The position numbers were made by a program, and so were the translations under genes. A stretch of 64,000 nucleotides of DNA from E44-bin32 sp034430595. GTDB taxonomy: Bacteria; Chloroflexota; Anaerolineae; Anaerolineales; E44-bin32. This document shows, in pieces, positions 1 to 8,208 of this stretch (position 1 is the first letter of the stretch; each line of letters begins with the position of its first letter). The stretch is taken from contig DAOUEL010000031.1 in assembly GCA_034430595.1 (NCBI GenBank), positions 1-64,000 on the forward strand, given 5' to 3'. Below the pieces are notes generated by a model that did no database searches, was not told where the DNA came from, and saw only the letters and a program-made list of their open reading frames with translations.

Positions 1-2
1 CC

Positions 3-18
3 TCGGGAGCAGTCCCGA
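3..18 (-). terminator. Possible terminator hairpin after the DUF4126 gene
   Basis: A 6-bp perfect inverted repeat (TCGGGA, 4-base loop, TCCCGA) lies directly beyond the stop codon of the minus-strand gene that ends at 19. The window edge hides any following U tract, so its role as an intrinsic terminator is only inferred. Confidence 0.3.
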
Positions 19-585
19 TCAAGCCCGGCGAGCGTTTGCGCGCCGCCACATCAACCAGATAAATGTCGTCGTCATGAAAATCAGCAGCACGGCGATCACG
101 ACCGGTATGACAACCGACAGGATCGAGAGCACCGTCGCAATCACGTCCTCGGTCACGCTGACCGGGATGTTTCCGGCACCTCCGGTGGTTGCCGTGACGG
201 CCGGCCGAATGGCAGCTGATTTAGCCGCGTGCACCGTCCCTGCGACGAGCAGTCCGGCAATAATCGCCAGTGCCGGGTGCACATCGGTGATGACGTTGGC
301 GCTGGCGGCGAAGGCGATCGCCCCGGCCGTCGGGCGAATGAAGGTCTGGATCGCGTCGTTCACATGGTTGACAGCCGGGATCTTATCGGCGAAGAATTCA
401 ACCACGCTCAGAATTAGCAGCACGCCGATCACCCACCAGTTGCTCAAAGCGTCCCAGGGGGCGTTCAGGCTGATCCAGCCGGTAAAGCGCACCATCAGGG
501 ACAGGATGAGCAACGGAATATAGGCGTTGAGCCCGGCCGATGCGGCCAGTCCGAACGCGGCGAAGACACCGTTTAGTGGATCCAT
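19..585 (-). CDS. DUF4126 family membrane protein
   Basis: This 188-residue hydrophobic protein has about four or five membrane segments and matches the DUF4126 pattern: a glycine/alanine-rich first helix with a conserved GLNAYIP-like turn near residue 18-24, then an EFFADKIPAVNH-like stretch near residues 62-73 and a loop with HAAKSAAIRP near residue 118. The function of the family is unknown. The ATG at 585 has a good ribosome-binding site (GAGGAGAGG) just upstream. The neighbouring DUF2085 gene ends 10 bases upstream on the same strand, so the two are probably co-transcribed. The family assignment rests on motif memory and the membrane location on hydrophobicity. Confidence 0.75.
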   Translation of the reverse strand: MDPLNGVFAAFGLAASAGLNAYIPLLILSLMVRFTGWISLNAPWDALSNWWVIGVLLILSVVEFFADKIPAVNHVNDAIQTFIRPTAGAIAFAASANVITDVHPALAIIAGLLVAGTVHAAKSAAIRPAVTATTGGAGNIPVSVTEDVIATVLSILSVVIPVVIAVLLIFMTTTFIWLMWRRANARRA

Positions 586-595
586 GTTCCTCTCC

Positions 596-1414
596 TCACA
601 GGTGAAAGCCCTCCCAGGTGCCGGTCATCAGCCAGCGCAGCAGGTCAACCGCTCCAACCTGCAGTAAGGCCATTCCGGCAGCCAGGGTCAGCGCCGGCAG
701 GAGCTGGCGCAGGGTGCCGGCTGAACTCATCTTACGCAGGAACGGGATTGTGATCAGGGCGTAGGCGACCGTCAGCAGGATCAGCACACCGGCTGCGCTG
801 AGCAGCGCCAGCGGATAGAGCACAAGCGGATTCCCGTCCAGGATGATAGCAATTAAAACACCAGCCAGCCCGATGAGAAGTGTAAATTCCGCCCAGGACT
901 TGAGTATAGGCTCGTTGAGCGAGTCTTCCCATGCGACCTGGTTGAAGGCCGGGTAGATCATCGTTGACAGCGCCAGCCCGATACCGGTGCCGGTGATCAA
1001 GCGCAGCGTGTTATTCGGCGGATACAGGTGGGGCGCGGCCGGGATCACGCTCAGAAACGAGTTCACACCGTCCAGTCCCCAGGCCAGCGCGAAGAGGGCC
1101 AGCACAGCCACGATTGGGCGGGCTGGATAGCGCACCACCCGCGGGTGGCGCAGCGCGAAATACGTCAGGCCGAGCAGCCCTCCCAGGTACATGCCGGTGC
1201 AGCGGGCGCAAAGCGGCAGCGGCCGCAGGCCGAGGTGAAACGAGCGCAGGTCGATGCGGTGGCAGACGGCATAGCCGATGGCATCGGCCTTGCCCAGCAG
1301 CCCGCCCGGGGTGAGCAGCAGCCAGGCGGCTGCTATGGCGGCGACGGCCGCGTAGCTCAGCCGCCTGCGCCAGCGATAGCGCGTATCGGGCTCGATGACA
1401 GGACTGGAAGACAT
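596..1414 (-). CDS. DUF2085 family membrane protein
   Basis: This 272-residue membrane protein carries the DUF2085 signature VCHRIDLRSFHLG followed by PLPLCARCTGMYLGG at about residues 50-80, with paired cysteines and histidines in and next to a helix. About seven hydrophobic segments follow. The biochemical role of the family is unknown; the conserved Cys/His set suggests metal or redox chemistry, but that is inference. No ribosome-binding site is visible before the ATG at 1414, while a perfect TATAAT lies on the minus strand at 1426-1421. Transcription would therefore begin at or next to the start codon (leaderless mRNA). The DUF4126 gene follows 10 bases downstream. Confidence 0.8.
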   Translation of the reverse strand: MSSSPVIEPDTRYRWRRRLSYAAVAAIAAAWLLLTPGGLLGKADAIGYAVCHRIDLRSFHLGLRPLPLCARCTGMYLGGLLGLTYFALRHPRVVRYPARPIVAVLALFALAWGLDGVNSFLSVIPAAPHLYPPNNTLRLITGTGIGLALSTMIYPAFNQVAWEDSLNEPILKSWAEFTLLIGLAGVLIAIILDGNPLVLYPLALLSAAGVLILLTVAYALITIPFLRKMSSAGTLRQLLPALTLAAGMALLQVGAVDLLRWLMTGTWEGFHL

Positions 1415-1420
1415 GCGGCT

Positions 1421-1426
1421 ATTATA
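1421..1426 (-). promoter_or_regulatory. TATAAT -10 element giving a possible leaderless DUF2085 mRNA
   Basis: On the minus strand a consensus TATAAT ends 6 bases before the ATG of the DUF2085 gene, so a start about 7 bases downstream falls on the initiation codon. I see no convincing -35 hexamer at 16-18 bases and no Shine-Dalgarno sequence. Confidence 0.4.
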
Positions 1427-1455
1427 TCGGAGGGCTGCTGCTCCCTGTGGATTTC

Positions 1456-1485
1456 TTGACGGTCTTTATCGGGCACGGTTATAAT
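1456..1485 (+). promoter_or_regulatory. Sigma-70 type promoter of tRNA-Asn
   Basis: TTGACG (1456-1461) and TATAAT (1480-1485) are separated by 18 bases. This places the start of transcription a few bases before the mature tRNA at 1496. It is the clearest consensus promoter in the window. Confidence 0.75.
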
Positions 1486-1495
1486 CCCGGGGCAT

Positions 1496-1571
1496 TCCTC
1501 GGTAGCTCAATTGGCAGAGCAATCGGCTGTTAACCGATGGGTTGTAGGTTCGAGTCCTACCCGAGGAGCCA
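1496..1571 (+). tRNA. trnN: tRNA-Asn (GTT) with encoded CCA
   Basis: The 76-base element folds as a canonical cloverleaf. The acceptor stem TCCTCGG pairs with CCGAGGA, the D arm contains AGCTCAATTGG, the anticodon stem TCGG/CCGA encloses loop CTGTTAA with anticodon GTT, and the T arm contains GGTTCGAGTCC. The discriminator base is G and the CCA end is encoded. A consensus promoter lies directly upstream. Confidence 0.97.
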
Positions 1572-1633
1572 GATGAGCAAAGACGGCGGACTATGAGGTC
1601 CGCCGTGGTGTTTCAAGGATCCCGCGAATTATA

Positions 1634-1663
1634 GAAAAGCCTGGAGCAAATTGCTCCAGGCTT
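1634..1663 (-). terminator. Hairpin terminator after hsp20
   Basis: A near-perfect palindrome (GCCTGGAGCAA, short centre, TTGCTCCAGGC) lies 25 bases beyond the hsp20 stop codon. On the minus strand it is followed by TTTTC, a weak U tract. It could also slow read-through from the converging tRNA transcript. Confidence 0.6.
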
Positions 1664-1685
1664 CCCCTGTGCTCCCGAAAGAGCG

Positions 1686-2135
1686 TTATTTGGCTTTGAC
1701 GGCGATCGTCTTCGGCTTGACGGCTTCCGCCTTGGGCAAGGTGAGCGTGAGAATTCCATCCTCAAATTCGGCCTTGGCCTTGTCCGAATCGACCAGCGTC
1801 GGCAGGCGCAGCGAGCGCCCATAACGGCGATAGCGGATCTCGCGAAAATGGTAAGCGCGATCCATGTCCTTCTCTTCCTTCTCGGACTTGGTCTCGCCGC
1901 GCAATGTCAGCACGTCGCGATCGACGGAAATGCTGATCTCATCCGCCTTCACGCCCGGCATGACGGCCTTGACCACGACATCGTTATCGGTCTCGTAGAC
2001 GTCGATCGGGGCGGGACCTTCAAGATCACCGTCTGAGCCGCCCTGACGAAGCCAGGCGTCATCGACGCTCCGATCGAGCATGTCGTGCAAGCGACGCATC
2101 TCTCGGAAGGGTTCCCAACGGGTAATCATTGTCAT
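1686..2135 (-). CDS. Hsp20/alpha-crystallin family small heat-shock protein
   Basis: This 149-residue protein has the alpha-crystallin fold. A short N-terminal arm (MTMITRWEPFREMRRL) precedes an IDVYETDNDVVVKAVMPGV strand region at about residues 45-65, a DVLTLRGE strand near residue 80 and a C-terminal FEDGILTLTLPK motif near residue 130. It should act as an ATP-independent holdase that keeps unfolding proteins soluble in the cytoplasm. I chose the ATG at 2135 because GGAGGTG stands 6 bases upstream; a longer in-frame reading to 2192 has no such site and adds residues atypical for the family. The gene stands alone, with a hairpin downstream. I did not recognise a CIRCE or other heat-shock operator upstream. 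Confidence 0.93.
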   Translation of the reverse strand: MTMITRWEPFREMRRLHDMLDRSVDDAWLRQGGSDGDLEGPAPIDVYETDNDVVVKAVMPGVKADEISISVDRDVLTLRGETKSEKEEKDMDRAYHFREIRYRRYGRSLRLPTLVDSDKAKAEFEDGILTLTLPKAEAVKPKTIAVKAK

Positions 2136-2249
2136 TGCGACACCTCCATATCTAACGTTGAGATGGTTCTTAATATAAGGATAGCCACCCAACGTAAGAA
2201 GGGAGTTGGAGCGACATAAACGAATTGTTAGAAGACGTCAGAATTGGAT

Positions 2250-4475
2250 TCAGGAGCCTGTGCTGAGAGTGTGCAGCAGCTCACGGGCATCGGTTGTGTC
2301 TGAGAGATAGAAGCGGGCGTGCGAGCCTTGTGGCGAGCCGATTTTCACGGTCCAGGCTTCTTCGGGAACGGCGTCGAACATGGCCTCATCGGTGACATCG
2401 TCACCCAGGACGAGGATAAAGTCCGGGGCCGGATTCGTGTGCAGCCAGGGTCCGGCTGCCCGTCCTTTGCTTATCGTACTCGGCTTGACCTCGACCACTT
2501 TATGTCCCTGCAGAACATGCAGATTGGTGTTGGCGATATAACCTTCCAGCGCCTCGGTAAGTTCGGCTGCTCGCTGAGATCCAAGACCCGGGTCGGAACG
2601 TCGGTAATGCCAGACGAGGGCAGCACCCTTCTCCTCCAGCAGCGATCCCGGGGTGCGGTCCACGAAGACTTCGAACAATGGCCGCAGCTGTTCCTTCCAC
2701 GCACCCTCAATCGACTCCGGGAAAGGCTCCCAGGCGTCCTCCCCTGCCCGCTGAATACGTGCACCGTGCTCGGCGACCAGGTCGGCACCGGTCGTTCCCA
2801 GCCATGCTTCAAGCGTCCCGGCATTGCGGCCACTGATCACGACCACTTGATTGTGCGGGACGGTGGCAAGACTCTTAAGCAGCTTGAGCAAAGCCGCATC
2901 TGGACCGGCGCCTTCGGGCGTTTGTGCGAAGGGAACCAGCGTGCCGTCGTAGTCGAGCAGGAGCAGCCGACGTTCAGCGTTCCGGTAGGCTTGTAGTAAT
3001 TCTACCCGGTGATTGTCCTGCAGCCGGCGAGGCAGCTGCAGCCGGCGCTCCTCGCGCAGCCCGTGCAGCTGCGAGAGAAATTCGTCGGTCCAGCGCTGAA
3101 TGTCGTAGCGGCTGAGCCGGGCGCGCATCGGCTTGTTGCGTGCCTGCTGGGCCTCGACCGGCATGGAAAGCGCCTGGTGCAGTGCCTCGACTAATCCTTC
3201 CTTGTCATGCGGGTTGACGATCAAGGCCTCACCCAGTTCGGCCGCCGCGCCGGCCGTCTCACTTAAAACGAGTACGCCCGTGCCATCGGCGCGAGTGGCC
3301 AGGTACTCTTTCGCCACCAGGTTCATTCCGTCACGCAGCGGGGTCACCAGGGCCACGTCTGCCAACAGGTAAAGCGAAGCCAACTGCTCGAAGGGGAGCG
3401 ACCGGTATAGATAAGTAACCGGCGTCCAACCGGGTTGACCGAATTCACCGTTGATGCGCCCGATCTGCTCGTCGACCTGGCTCTTAAGATTCTGGTATTC
3501 GGGGACACGTGTACGCGAGGGTACCAGCAGCGAGATCAAGCTGACCCGTTCTTGCCATTCCGGATGCGCCTCCAGGAACTGCTCGTATGCGGTCAGGCGT
3601 TCAAGAATCCCTTTGGTGAAGTCCAGTCGATCAACGGAAAGGATGACCTTCTCCCCACCGATCTCATCCTTCAATTCAAGAAGCCGGCTTTTAACCTGCG
3701 GCAGTTCATGCGCCTGTGCGTAGCGCTCGGTATCGATGCCCAACGGGAAGGTCTCGACCTGGATCACCCGGTCACCCACAGTTACCCGGCCGAAGTTTTG
3801 TTCCAGGCCGAGAATGCGCAGCAGTGAACTGAGGAAGTGGCGTGCATACCCGTACGTATGAAAACCGATCAGATCAGCGCCGATCATCCCGCTCAGAATC
3901 TGCTCACGCCAGGGCAGCATGCGGAAGATCTCGAAGGAGGGAAAAGGAATGTGCAGGAAGTAGCCAATCGATGCTTCAGGCAGCGACTGACGCAGCAGCG
4001 TTGGGAGCAACAGCAGATGGTAGTCATGCACCCAGATGCTGTCATAGGGCCGGGCGATCTCAGCGATGCGTCTGGCGAACGTACTGTTTACCGCGCGGTA
4101 GGCGTCCCACTCGCGCTGGTCGAAATGTGCGAACTGTGGAAAGTAGTGGAACAACGGCCACAGGCAGCCGTTGCTGAACCCATCGTAATAGAGATCGAAG
4201 TCCTCCCGCTCGAGGAAAAGCGGGACGCTGTCGAATTCGCGACCCAGCTCTTCCACCAGCTGCTGCTGTTCAGACGGGTCTTCAATATGCAACCCGGGCG
4301 TTCCGAGCCAGAGCATGTCCATTTCCTCGCGCAGTGCGTTGAGCGAGGTCGCCAGGCCACCAACGCTGGGGGTGTACTCGAAGCCACCGCCCTCCACCCG
4401 GCTGACCGTGACCGGCAGCCGGTTCGAGACGACCAGCAGGCGCTCGGTTCCCTTTGGTGGACCGGTATCATTCAT
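2250..4475 (-). CDS. otsAB: Bifunctional trehalose-6-phosphate synthase/phosphatase
   Basis: This 741-residue fusion makes trehalose from UDP-glucose (or another nucleotide glucose) and glucose-6-phosphate. Residues about 12-480 are an OtsA-type GT20 glycosyltransferase: RLLVVSNRLPV at the N-terminus, GGLATSL near residue 40, IWVHDYHLLLLP near residue 145 and DGMNLVAKEY near residue 385. Residues about 500-735 are an OtsB-type HAD phosphatase with the catalytic LLDYDGTLVPF motif and a LGDDVTDEAMF metal-binding motif. Both active sites look intact. The start is the ATG at 4475; a TTG lies one codon earlier and neither has a visible ribosome-binding site. The product protects against osmotic, heat and desiccation stress, in keeping with the adjacent hsp20 gene, although the two are separated by 114 bases and may be independent. 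Confidence 0.95.
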   Translation of the reverse strand: MNDTGPPKGTERLLVVSNRLPVTVSRVEGGGFEYTPSVGGLATSLNALREEMDMLWLGTPGLHIEDPSEQQQLVEELGREFDSVPLFLEREDFDLYYDGFSNGCLWPLFHYFPQFAHFDQREWDAYRAVNSTFARRIAEIARPYDSIWVHDYHLLLLPTLLRQSLPEASIGYFLHIPFPSFEIFRMLPWREQILSGMIGADLIGFHTYGYARHFLSSLLRILGLEQNFGRVTVGDRVIQVETFPLGIDTERYAQAHELPQVKSRLLELKDEIGGEKVILSVDRLDFTKGILERLTAYEQFLEAHPEWQERVSLISLLVPSRTRVPEYQNLKSQVDEQIGRINGEFGQPGWTPVTYLYRSLPFEQLASLYLLADVALVTPLRDGMNLVAKEYLATRADGTGVLVLSETAGAAAELGEALIVNPHDKEGLVEALHQALSMPVEAQQARNKPMRARLSRYDIQRWTDEFLSQLHGLREERRLQLPRRLQDNHRVELLQAYRNAERRLLLLDYDGTLVPFAQTPEGAGPDAALLKLLKSLATVPHNQVVVISGRNAGTLEAWLGTTGADLVAEHGARIQRAGEDAWEPFPESIEGAWKEQLRPLFEVFVDRTPGSLLEEKGAALVWHYRRSDPGLGSQRAAELTEALEGYIANTNLHVLQGHKVVEVKPSTISKGRAAGPWLHTNPAPDFILVLGDDVTDEAMFDAVPEEAWTVKIGSPQGSHARFYLSDTTDARELLHTLSTGS

Positions 4476-4544
4476 CAAAGTGCATTTTCTGTGGTGCGGC
4501 GCATCTTAATTCACCCACCTGCCGCGCTGCTCGATTCTGGAGTA

Positions 4545-4715
4545 TCAAGCCTCTGCGCCAGGTACCCATCCCGGCTGGATCGACTTGATTTTAGTATCCA
4601 GCATCTGGCGCTCGCGTGCGTCCTTGGAGTCCTCATAACGGCGCTTGAGATAGTGCAGCTTACGCTGCCGGCGCTGCTTGCGTTTTCGCTGCCGGTCTTT
4701 GGCTGTCAGTGGCAT
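4545..4715 (-). CDS. Very basic 56-residue hypothetical protein
   Basis: A small reading frame begins at an ATG with a strong ribosome-binding site (AAGGAGG, 6 bases upstream) and encodes 56 residues. The first half is almost all Arg, Lys and Gln (KDRQRKRKQRRQRK), followed by a short helix with RRYEDSKDARERQ and a tail ending in IQPGWVPGAEA. The charge pattern suggests nucleic-acid or ribosome binding, which is inference. It resembles small arginine-rich DUF families (DUF6800-like) seen in other bacteria, but I cannot confirm membership. It lies 69 bases upstream of the trehalose gene on the same strand. Confidence 0.6.
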   Translation of the reverse strand: MPLTAKDRQRKRKQRRQRKLHYLKRRYEDSKDARERQMLDTKIKSIQPGWVPGAEA

Positions 4716-4921
4716 GCTAGGTCCTCCTTAAAAAAATGAGCCGTCTATAGCTTAGTTATATCAGAAGTCCACCCGAGGACTAAATCGTTCGGGTCTACGC
4801 GGACAATTAGAGCCATCAATTGCCGATCGTTTATGCGTGGTATGCTAGATCCTGTTCGAGATCCGGCTATTAGACTCCCCTGCCAGGGACCCTCAGGTAG
4901 GGAAAACATAGAAGGACTGTG

Positions 4922-6487
4922 ATGAAACCCGGAGAACGCGCGACCGCTGAAGGCTTCCTCTTTACGGACGAATATCAGCTCACCATGGCCCAGCTGTATT
5001 TCCGGATGGGCATGCATGAGACGCCGGCTCTGTTTGAACATTTCTTCCGCAGCTATCCTGCATACGGCATGCACAAAGCCGGCTACTGCATCAATGCCGG
5101 CCTGGAGTGGCTGCTGGATTGGATGGCGGAAGCCCGTTTCCGCCCCCAGGACCTGGAGTATCTGCGCGCTCAGCGCAGCGGGGCAGGAGAGCAGCTCTTC
5201 GATGATGACTTCCTGGCTTGGTTAAGTGAAAACGGTAATTTCGACTCGGTCAGCCTGCAGGCAATCCCAGAAGGCCGTGTTGTCCATCCCAACGTGCCGC
5301 TGACCGTGGTTGAGGGCCCGCTCGCCCTGGCCCAGATTCTTGAAACACCACTATTGAATCATCTCAACTACCAGTCGCTCGTCGCCACCAAGGCTGCCCG
5401 CATCCACCGCGCTGGCCGCGGCCAGCTGCTGCTCGAGTTCGGTCTGCGCCGAGGCCAGGATAAAGGCGCCAATGCCGGCGCACGTGCAGCGCTGATCGGG
5501 GGCGCCGATTTCAGCTCCAATGTTGGCCTCTCCCACATCCTCGGATTCCCACCCAAGGGCACCCACGCGCACAGCATGGTGCAGGCCTTTATCGCTCTGG
5601 GCGGGACCGAGTTGGAGGCCTTTCAAGCCTATGCAGAGATCTACCCGGATGACTGCCTGCTGCTGGTCGACACGGTCGACACGCTTGAGAGCGGGATTCC
5701 AAACGCGATTCGCGTTTTCGAGGGTTTGCGGCGAAAAGGGCACGAACCGGTTGGCATCCGGCTCGACTCGGGCGACCTGGCTTACCTGAGCATTCAAGCC
5801 GCAAAGCAGCTCGATGCAGCCGGCTTCCAGGATGCTCGCATCGTGCTCTCAAACCAGATCGACGAGCTTGTTTTATGGCAGATCATCAGCCAGATCGAGG
5901 AGGAGGCGCCGCTGTACAATGTCGACCCGGAAGCACTTATCCGGCGCCTGGTGTACGGCGTGGGGACACGCCTGATCACCTCGCGCGGACAATCCGCACT
6001 GGACGGCGTCTATAAGCTTGTCGCAATCTGCAAGGACGGGGCCTGGGCTCCGGCGATGAAGATCTCCGAATCGCTGGAGAAGATTATCAATCCTGGCCAC
6101 AAAGCTGTCTGGCGGGTTTACGATCAGCGCGGCAAAGCCGAAGCCGATCTGCTCAGCCTGCGCGAGGAGAACCCGCGCACAATGGAGCCGCTCGTCATGC
6201 ACCATCCGATGGAATATGCAACCCGACGCGAGCTGGAGCAGGATAAGATCTCCGAAATTGAACCGCTGCTGGTGCCGGTGCTCGAAGATGGGAAGCTGGT
6301 CTATGAACTGCCTGCGATCGAAGAGATGCGCAGCCGACGCGAGGCCGATCTCGGGCGGCTGGATCCGGGCGTACGGCGGATCATGAACCCGCACATCTAC
6401 CACGTTTCTCTCACCGAATCGCTTTGGGATCTGAAGCAGGCGCTGATTCAATCGCTCAGCCTTAAACCGGGCGCAGGCGGTTCCTGA
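4922..6487 (+). CDS. pncB: Nicotinate phosphoribosyltransferase
   Basis: This 521-residue enzyme couples nicotinate to phosphoribosyl pyrophosphate, normally with ATP hydrolysis, in the NAD salvage (Preiss-Handler) pathway. The N-terminus has the DEYQLTMAQLYF motif at about residues 17-28. Further on are GLRRGQD near residue 177, LLVDTVDTLESG near residue 245 and the PRPP-binding IRLDSGDLAYLS near residue 280. The protein is longer than the approximately 400-residue E. coli form and resembles the long type with an extended C-terminal domain. The ATG at 4922 is preferred to the GTG at 4919, because it is 5 rather than 2 bases from AAGGA. The gene stands alone between divergent and co-directional neighbours. 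Confidence 0.92.
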   Translation: MKPGERATAEGFLFTDEYQLTMAQLYFRMGMHETPALFEHFFRSYPAYGMHKAGYCINAGLEWLLDWMAEARFRPQDLEYLRAQRSGAGEQLFDDDFLAWLSENGNFDSVSLQAIPEGRVVHPNVPLTVVEGPLALAQILETPLLNHLNYQSLVATKAARIHRAGRGQLLLEFGLRRGQDKGANAGARAALIGGADFSSNVGLSHILGFPPKGTHAHSMVQAFIALGGTELEAFQAYAEIYPDDCLLLVDTVDTLESGIPNAIRVFEGLRRKGHEPVGIRLDSGDLAYLSIQAAKQLDAAGFQDARIVLSNQIDELVLWQIISQIEEEAPLYNVDPEALIRRLVYGVGTRLITSRGQSALDGVYKLVAICKDGAWAPAMKISESLEKIINPGHKAVWRVYDQRGKAEADLLSLREENPRTMEPLVMHHPMEYATRRELEQDKISEIEPLLVPVLEDGKLVYELPAIEEMRSRREADLGRLDPGVRRIMNPHIYHVSLTESLWDLKQALIQSLSLKPGAGGS

Positions 6488-6744
6488 CGCGGTTGCCGCT
6501 GCAGATCTTAAGCTTACGTAAGGCTGAGCTTCATGCTCACAGCAGGTAGTCCTCCATTACAATCGAGATACTACGCTGGAGAGTGATCTGGCGGAAGGAT
6601 GGATGAAGCGCATGGTCGCTAACCGCGCCGGCGGTGAGAACACCGCAAGAAATGGAGCACGGGTGAGACCGGGTCTTGAGAACTTCCCGCTAGACTCCCG
6701 GATGTGAGCGAGTGTGCGGCGACGATCGCGGCAGGAGGAAGAAT
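6488..6744 (+). other. 257-base leader/intergenic region before transaldolase with hairpins
   Basis: No gene is visible here. The region contains a compact stem-loop GCGGTG-AGAA-CACCGC near 6630-6646 and other G/C-rich complementarity up to the transaldolase ribosome-binding site. It could be a structured 5' leader, but I do not recognise a known riboswitch or T-box in it. Confidence 0.3.
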
Positions 6745-7845
6745 ATGACAAAACTGCAGGAACTTCACCAGCTCGGGCAGTCCATCTGGATCGACCAGAT
6801 CAGCCGCGAGCTGTTCTCAAGCGGTAAATTGGCCCACTTGATCGAGGCTGGCCTGCGCGGCATGACCTCCAATCCGACCATCTTTATGAAGGCCATGACC
6901 GGAAGCGGCGATTACGACCAGGACATCCATCGCCTGGTCGGGCAGGGATTGGAGATCGAAGCGGTGTACGAGAAAATGGCCATCGCCGACATCCAGCATG
7001 CAGCCGATATGCTGCGGCCGGTGTTTGATGCTTCTGCAGGTGCCGATGGTTTCGTCAGCCTGGAGGCGAATCCCGACCTGGCCCATGATACACAGGGAAC
7101 GCTGGTGGAGATCCGCCGCCTGCATGCGGAGGTTGATCGCCCTAATGTGATGTTCAAGATCCCAGCGACGAGCGAAGGGTTTCCAGCGATACACGATCTG
7201 CTGTGCGAGGGACTGCCGATCAACATCACGCTGATGTTTTCGCTCGACCAATATGATGCCGTGAGCGAGGCCTACCTCAGCGCAGTTGAGAAACGCTTTT
7301 CTGCTGGCAAGCCCATCGACCGCATGGCATCCGTCGCTTCGTTTTTCGTCAGCCGGATGGACGTAAAGGTCGATCCCCAGCTCAAGGTACTCGGCCAACC
7401 GGAGCTGCTCGGTCAGATCGCCATCGCCAACGCCAAGATAGCCTACCAGCGCTTCCAGTCGAAATTCAGCGGCGAACGCTGGGAGAAACTAGCCCAAGCC
7501 GGTGCCCGTCCACAGCGCGTGTTGTGGGCCAGCACCAGCACAAAAGATCCTGCGTTCTCCGACACACTTTACGTCGATAATTTAATCGGACCACATACCG
7601 TGAACACGCTCCCCCCGGATACGATCGAGGCCGTGATGGATCACGGGACAGTTGAACGCACGGTCGATAAAGATCTAGATGCCACCAGGGCACAGCTCGC
7701 AAAGCTTGCCGAAATCGGAATTGACATTGACCGGGTGACCGACGAACTGCTGGATGAAGGCGTTGCCAGCTTCAGCGATTCGTATCACAAGCTGATCGAT
7801 AGCCTGCGCAAGAAGGCGGACGGTGCCCGGGCCCTGGGTAGATGA
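6745..7845 (+). CDS. tal: Transaldolase
   Basis: This 366-residue enzyme transfers a dihydroxyacetone unit between sugar phosphates in the non-oxidative pentose phosphate pathway. Family motifs are QSIWIDQISREL at residues 9-20, GMTSNPTIF near residue 41 and NVMFKIPAT near residue 133, which carries the Schiff-base lysine. NITLMFSLDQY lies near residue 156 and VASFFVSRMD near residue 195. The length fits the class of transaldolase found in actinobacteria and Chloroflexi. The ATG at 6745 has AGGAGG 6 bases upstream. An earlier start at 6712 would add 11 atypical residues. The organism therefore has at least part of a pentose phosphate route; no other gene of that route is in the window. Confidence 0.95.
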   Translation: MTKLQELHQLGQSIWIDQISRELFSSGKLAHLIEAGLRGMTSNPTIFMKAMTGSGDYDQDIHRLVGQGLEIEAVYEKMAIADIQHAADMLRPVFDASAGADGFVSLEANPDLAHDTQGTLVEIRRLHAEVDRPNVMFKIPATSEGFPAIHDLLCEGLPINITLMFSLDQYDAVSEAYLSAVEKRFSAGKPIDRMASVASFFVSRMDVKVDPQLKVLGQPELLGQIAIANAKIAYQRFQSKFSGERWEKLAQAGARPQRVLWASTSTKDPAFSDTLYVDNLIGPHTVNTLPPDTIEAVMDHGTVERTVDKDLDATRAQLAKLAEIGIDIDRVTDELLDEGVASFSDSYHKLIDSLRKKADGARALGR

Positions 7846-8208
7846 CGTGTTGAGCTGGTAGGAGGGAATCGCCAGAAGAACGCAGGAACCGAATTGATAT
7901 TTTTCTAAATTCAATGCCGGATTCATATGGCGCTGCAGGCGCGGCGCGCGATCGAGCCAGGGCAGAAACGCCTGGGCGATGATCCAGGTCGTCGTCGAGG
8001 AATTGGCGCCCGTCTCCCACGACCTCTGGAAAGAAGAACTGACCACGCTAGCAATGATGTTCGGCTTCGGCATCGCCTTCGCCTGACCCTCCACGATCGA
8101 CCTGCATAACTCGGCTTACCTTTCGTGAAAATGGGCGTGTTAGAATGTCTTACATGCCTTCGTTTTTCGAATGTACCTTCGAAAACACGCCGAAACCGGA
8201 GCGAAACG
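7846..8208. other. Gene-poor stretch between transaldolase and the kinase gene
   Basis: This stretch of about 360 bases has no intact gene. The only recognisable content is a decayed ZIP-transporter C-terminus at 7970-8086. The remainder has no convincing promoter or terminator that I can identify. Confidence 0.5.
7970..8086 (+). pseudogene. Remnant of a ZIP-family metal transporter (C-terminus only)
   Basis: In this frame the sequence reads AWAMIQVVVEELAPVSHDLW, then KEELTTLAMMFGFGIAFA and a stop. This resembles the last two helices of bacterial ZIP transporters, where AGAMIYVVVEELIPE is followed by a loop and LATLGFMLGF. Everything upstream of this 38-codon piece is missing or unrecognisable, so at most it is a deletion remnant. 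The match is from memory of the family consensus. A chance resemblance is possible, but the order and spacing of the two motifs are as expected. Confidence 0.45.

Noticed and set aside
74..523. Long plus-strand reading frame opposite the DUF4126 gene
   Set aside because: It is the antisense shadow of a clear membrane protein gene, with no ribosome-binding site and no family motifs.
3837..4739. 300-codon plus-strand frame opposite the trehalose synthase gene
   Set aside because: The other strand encodes intact OtsA motifs in this stretch, and this frame has biased shadow composition.
7675..8094. 139-codon minus-strand frame across the transaldolase end
   Set aside because: It overlaps transaldolase coding sequence. 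The same bases read in the plus direction give the ZIP-like fragment, which is more plausible.
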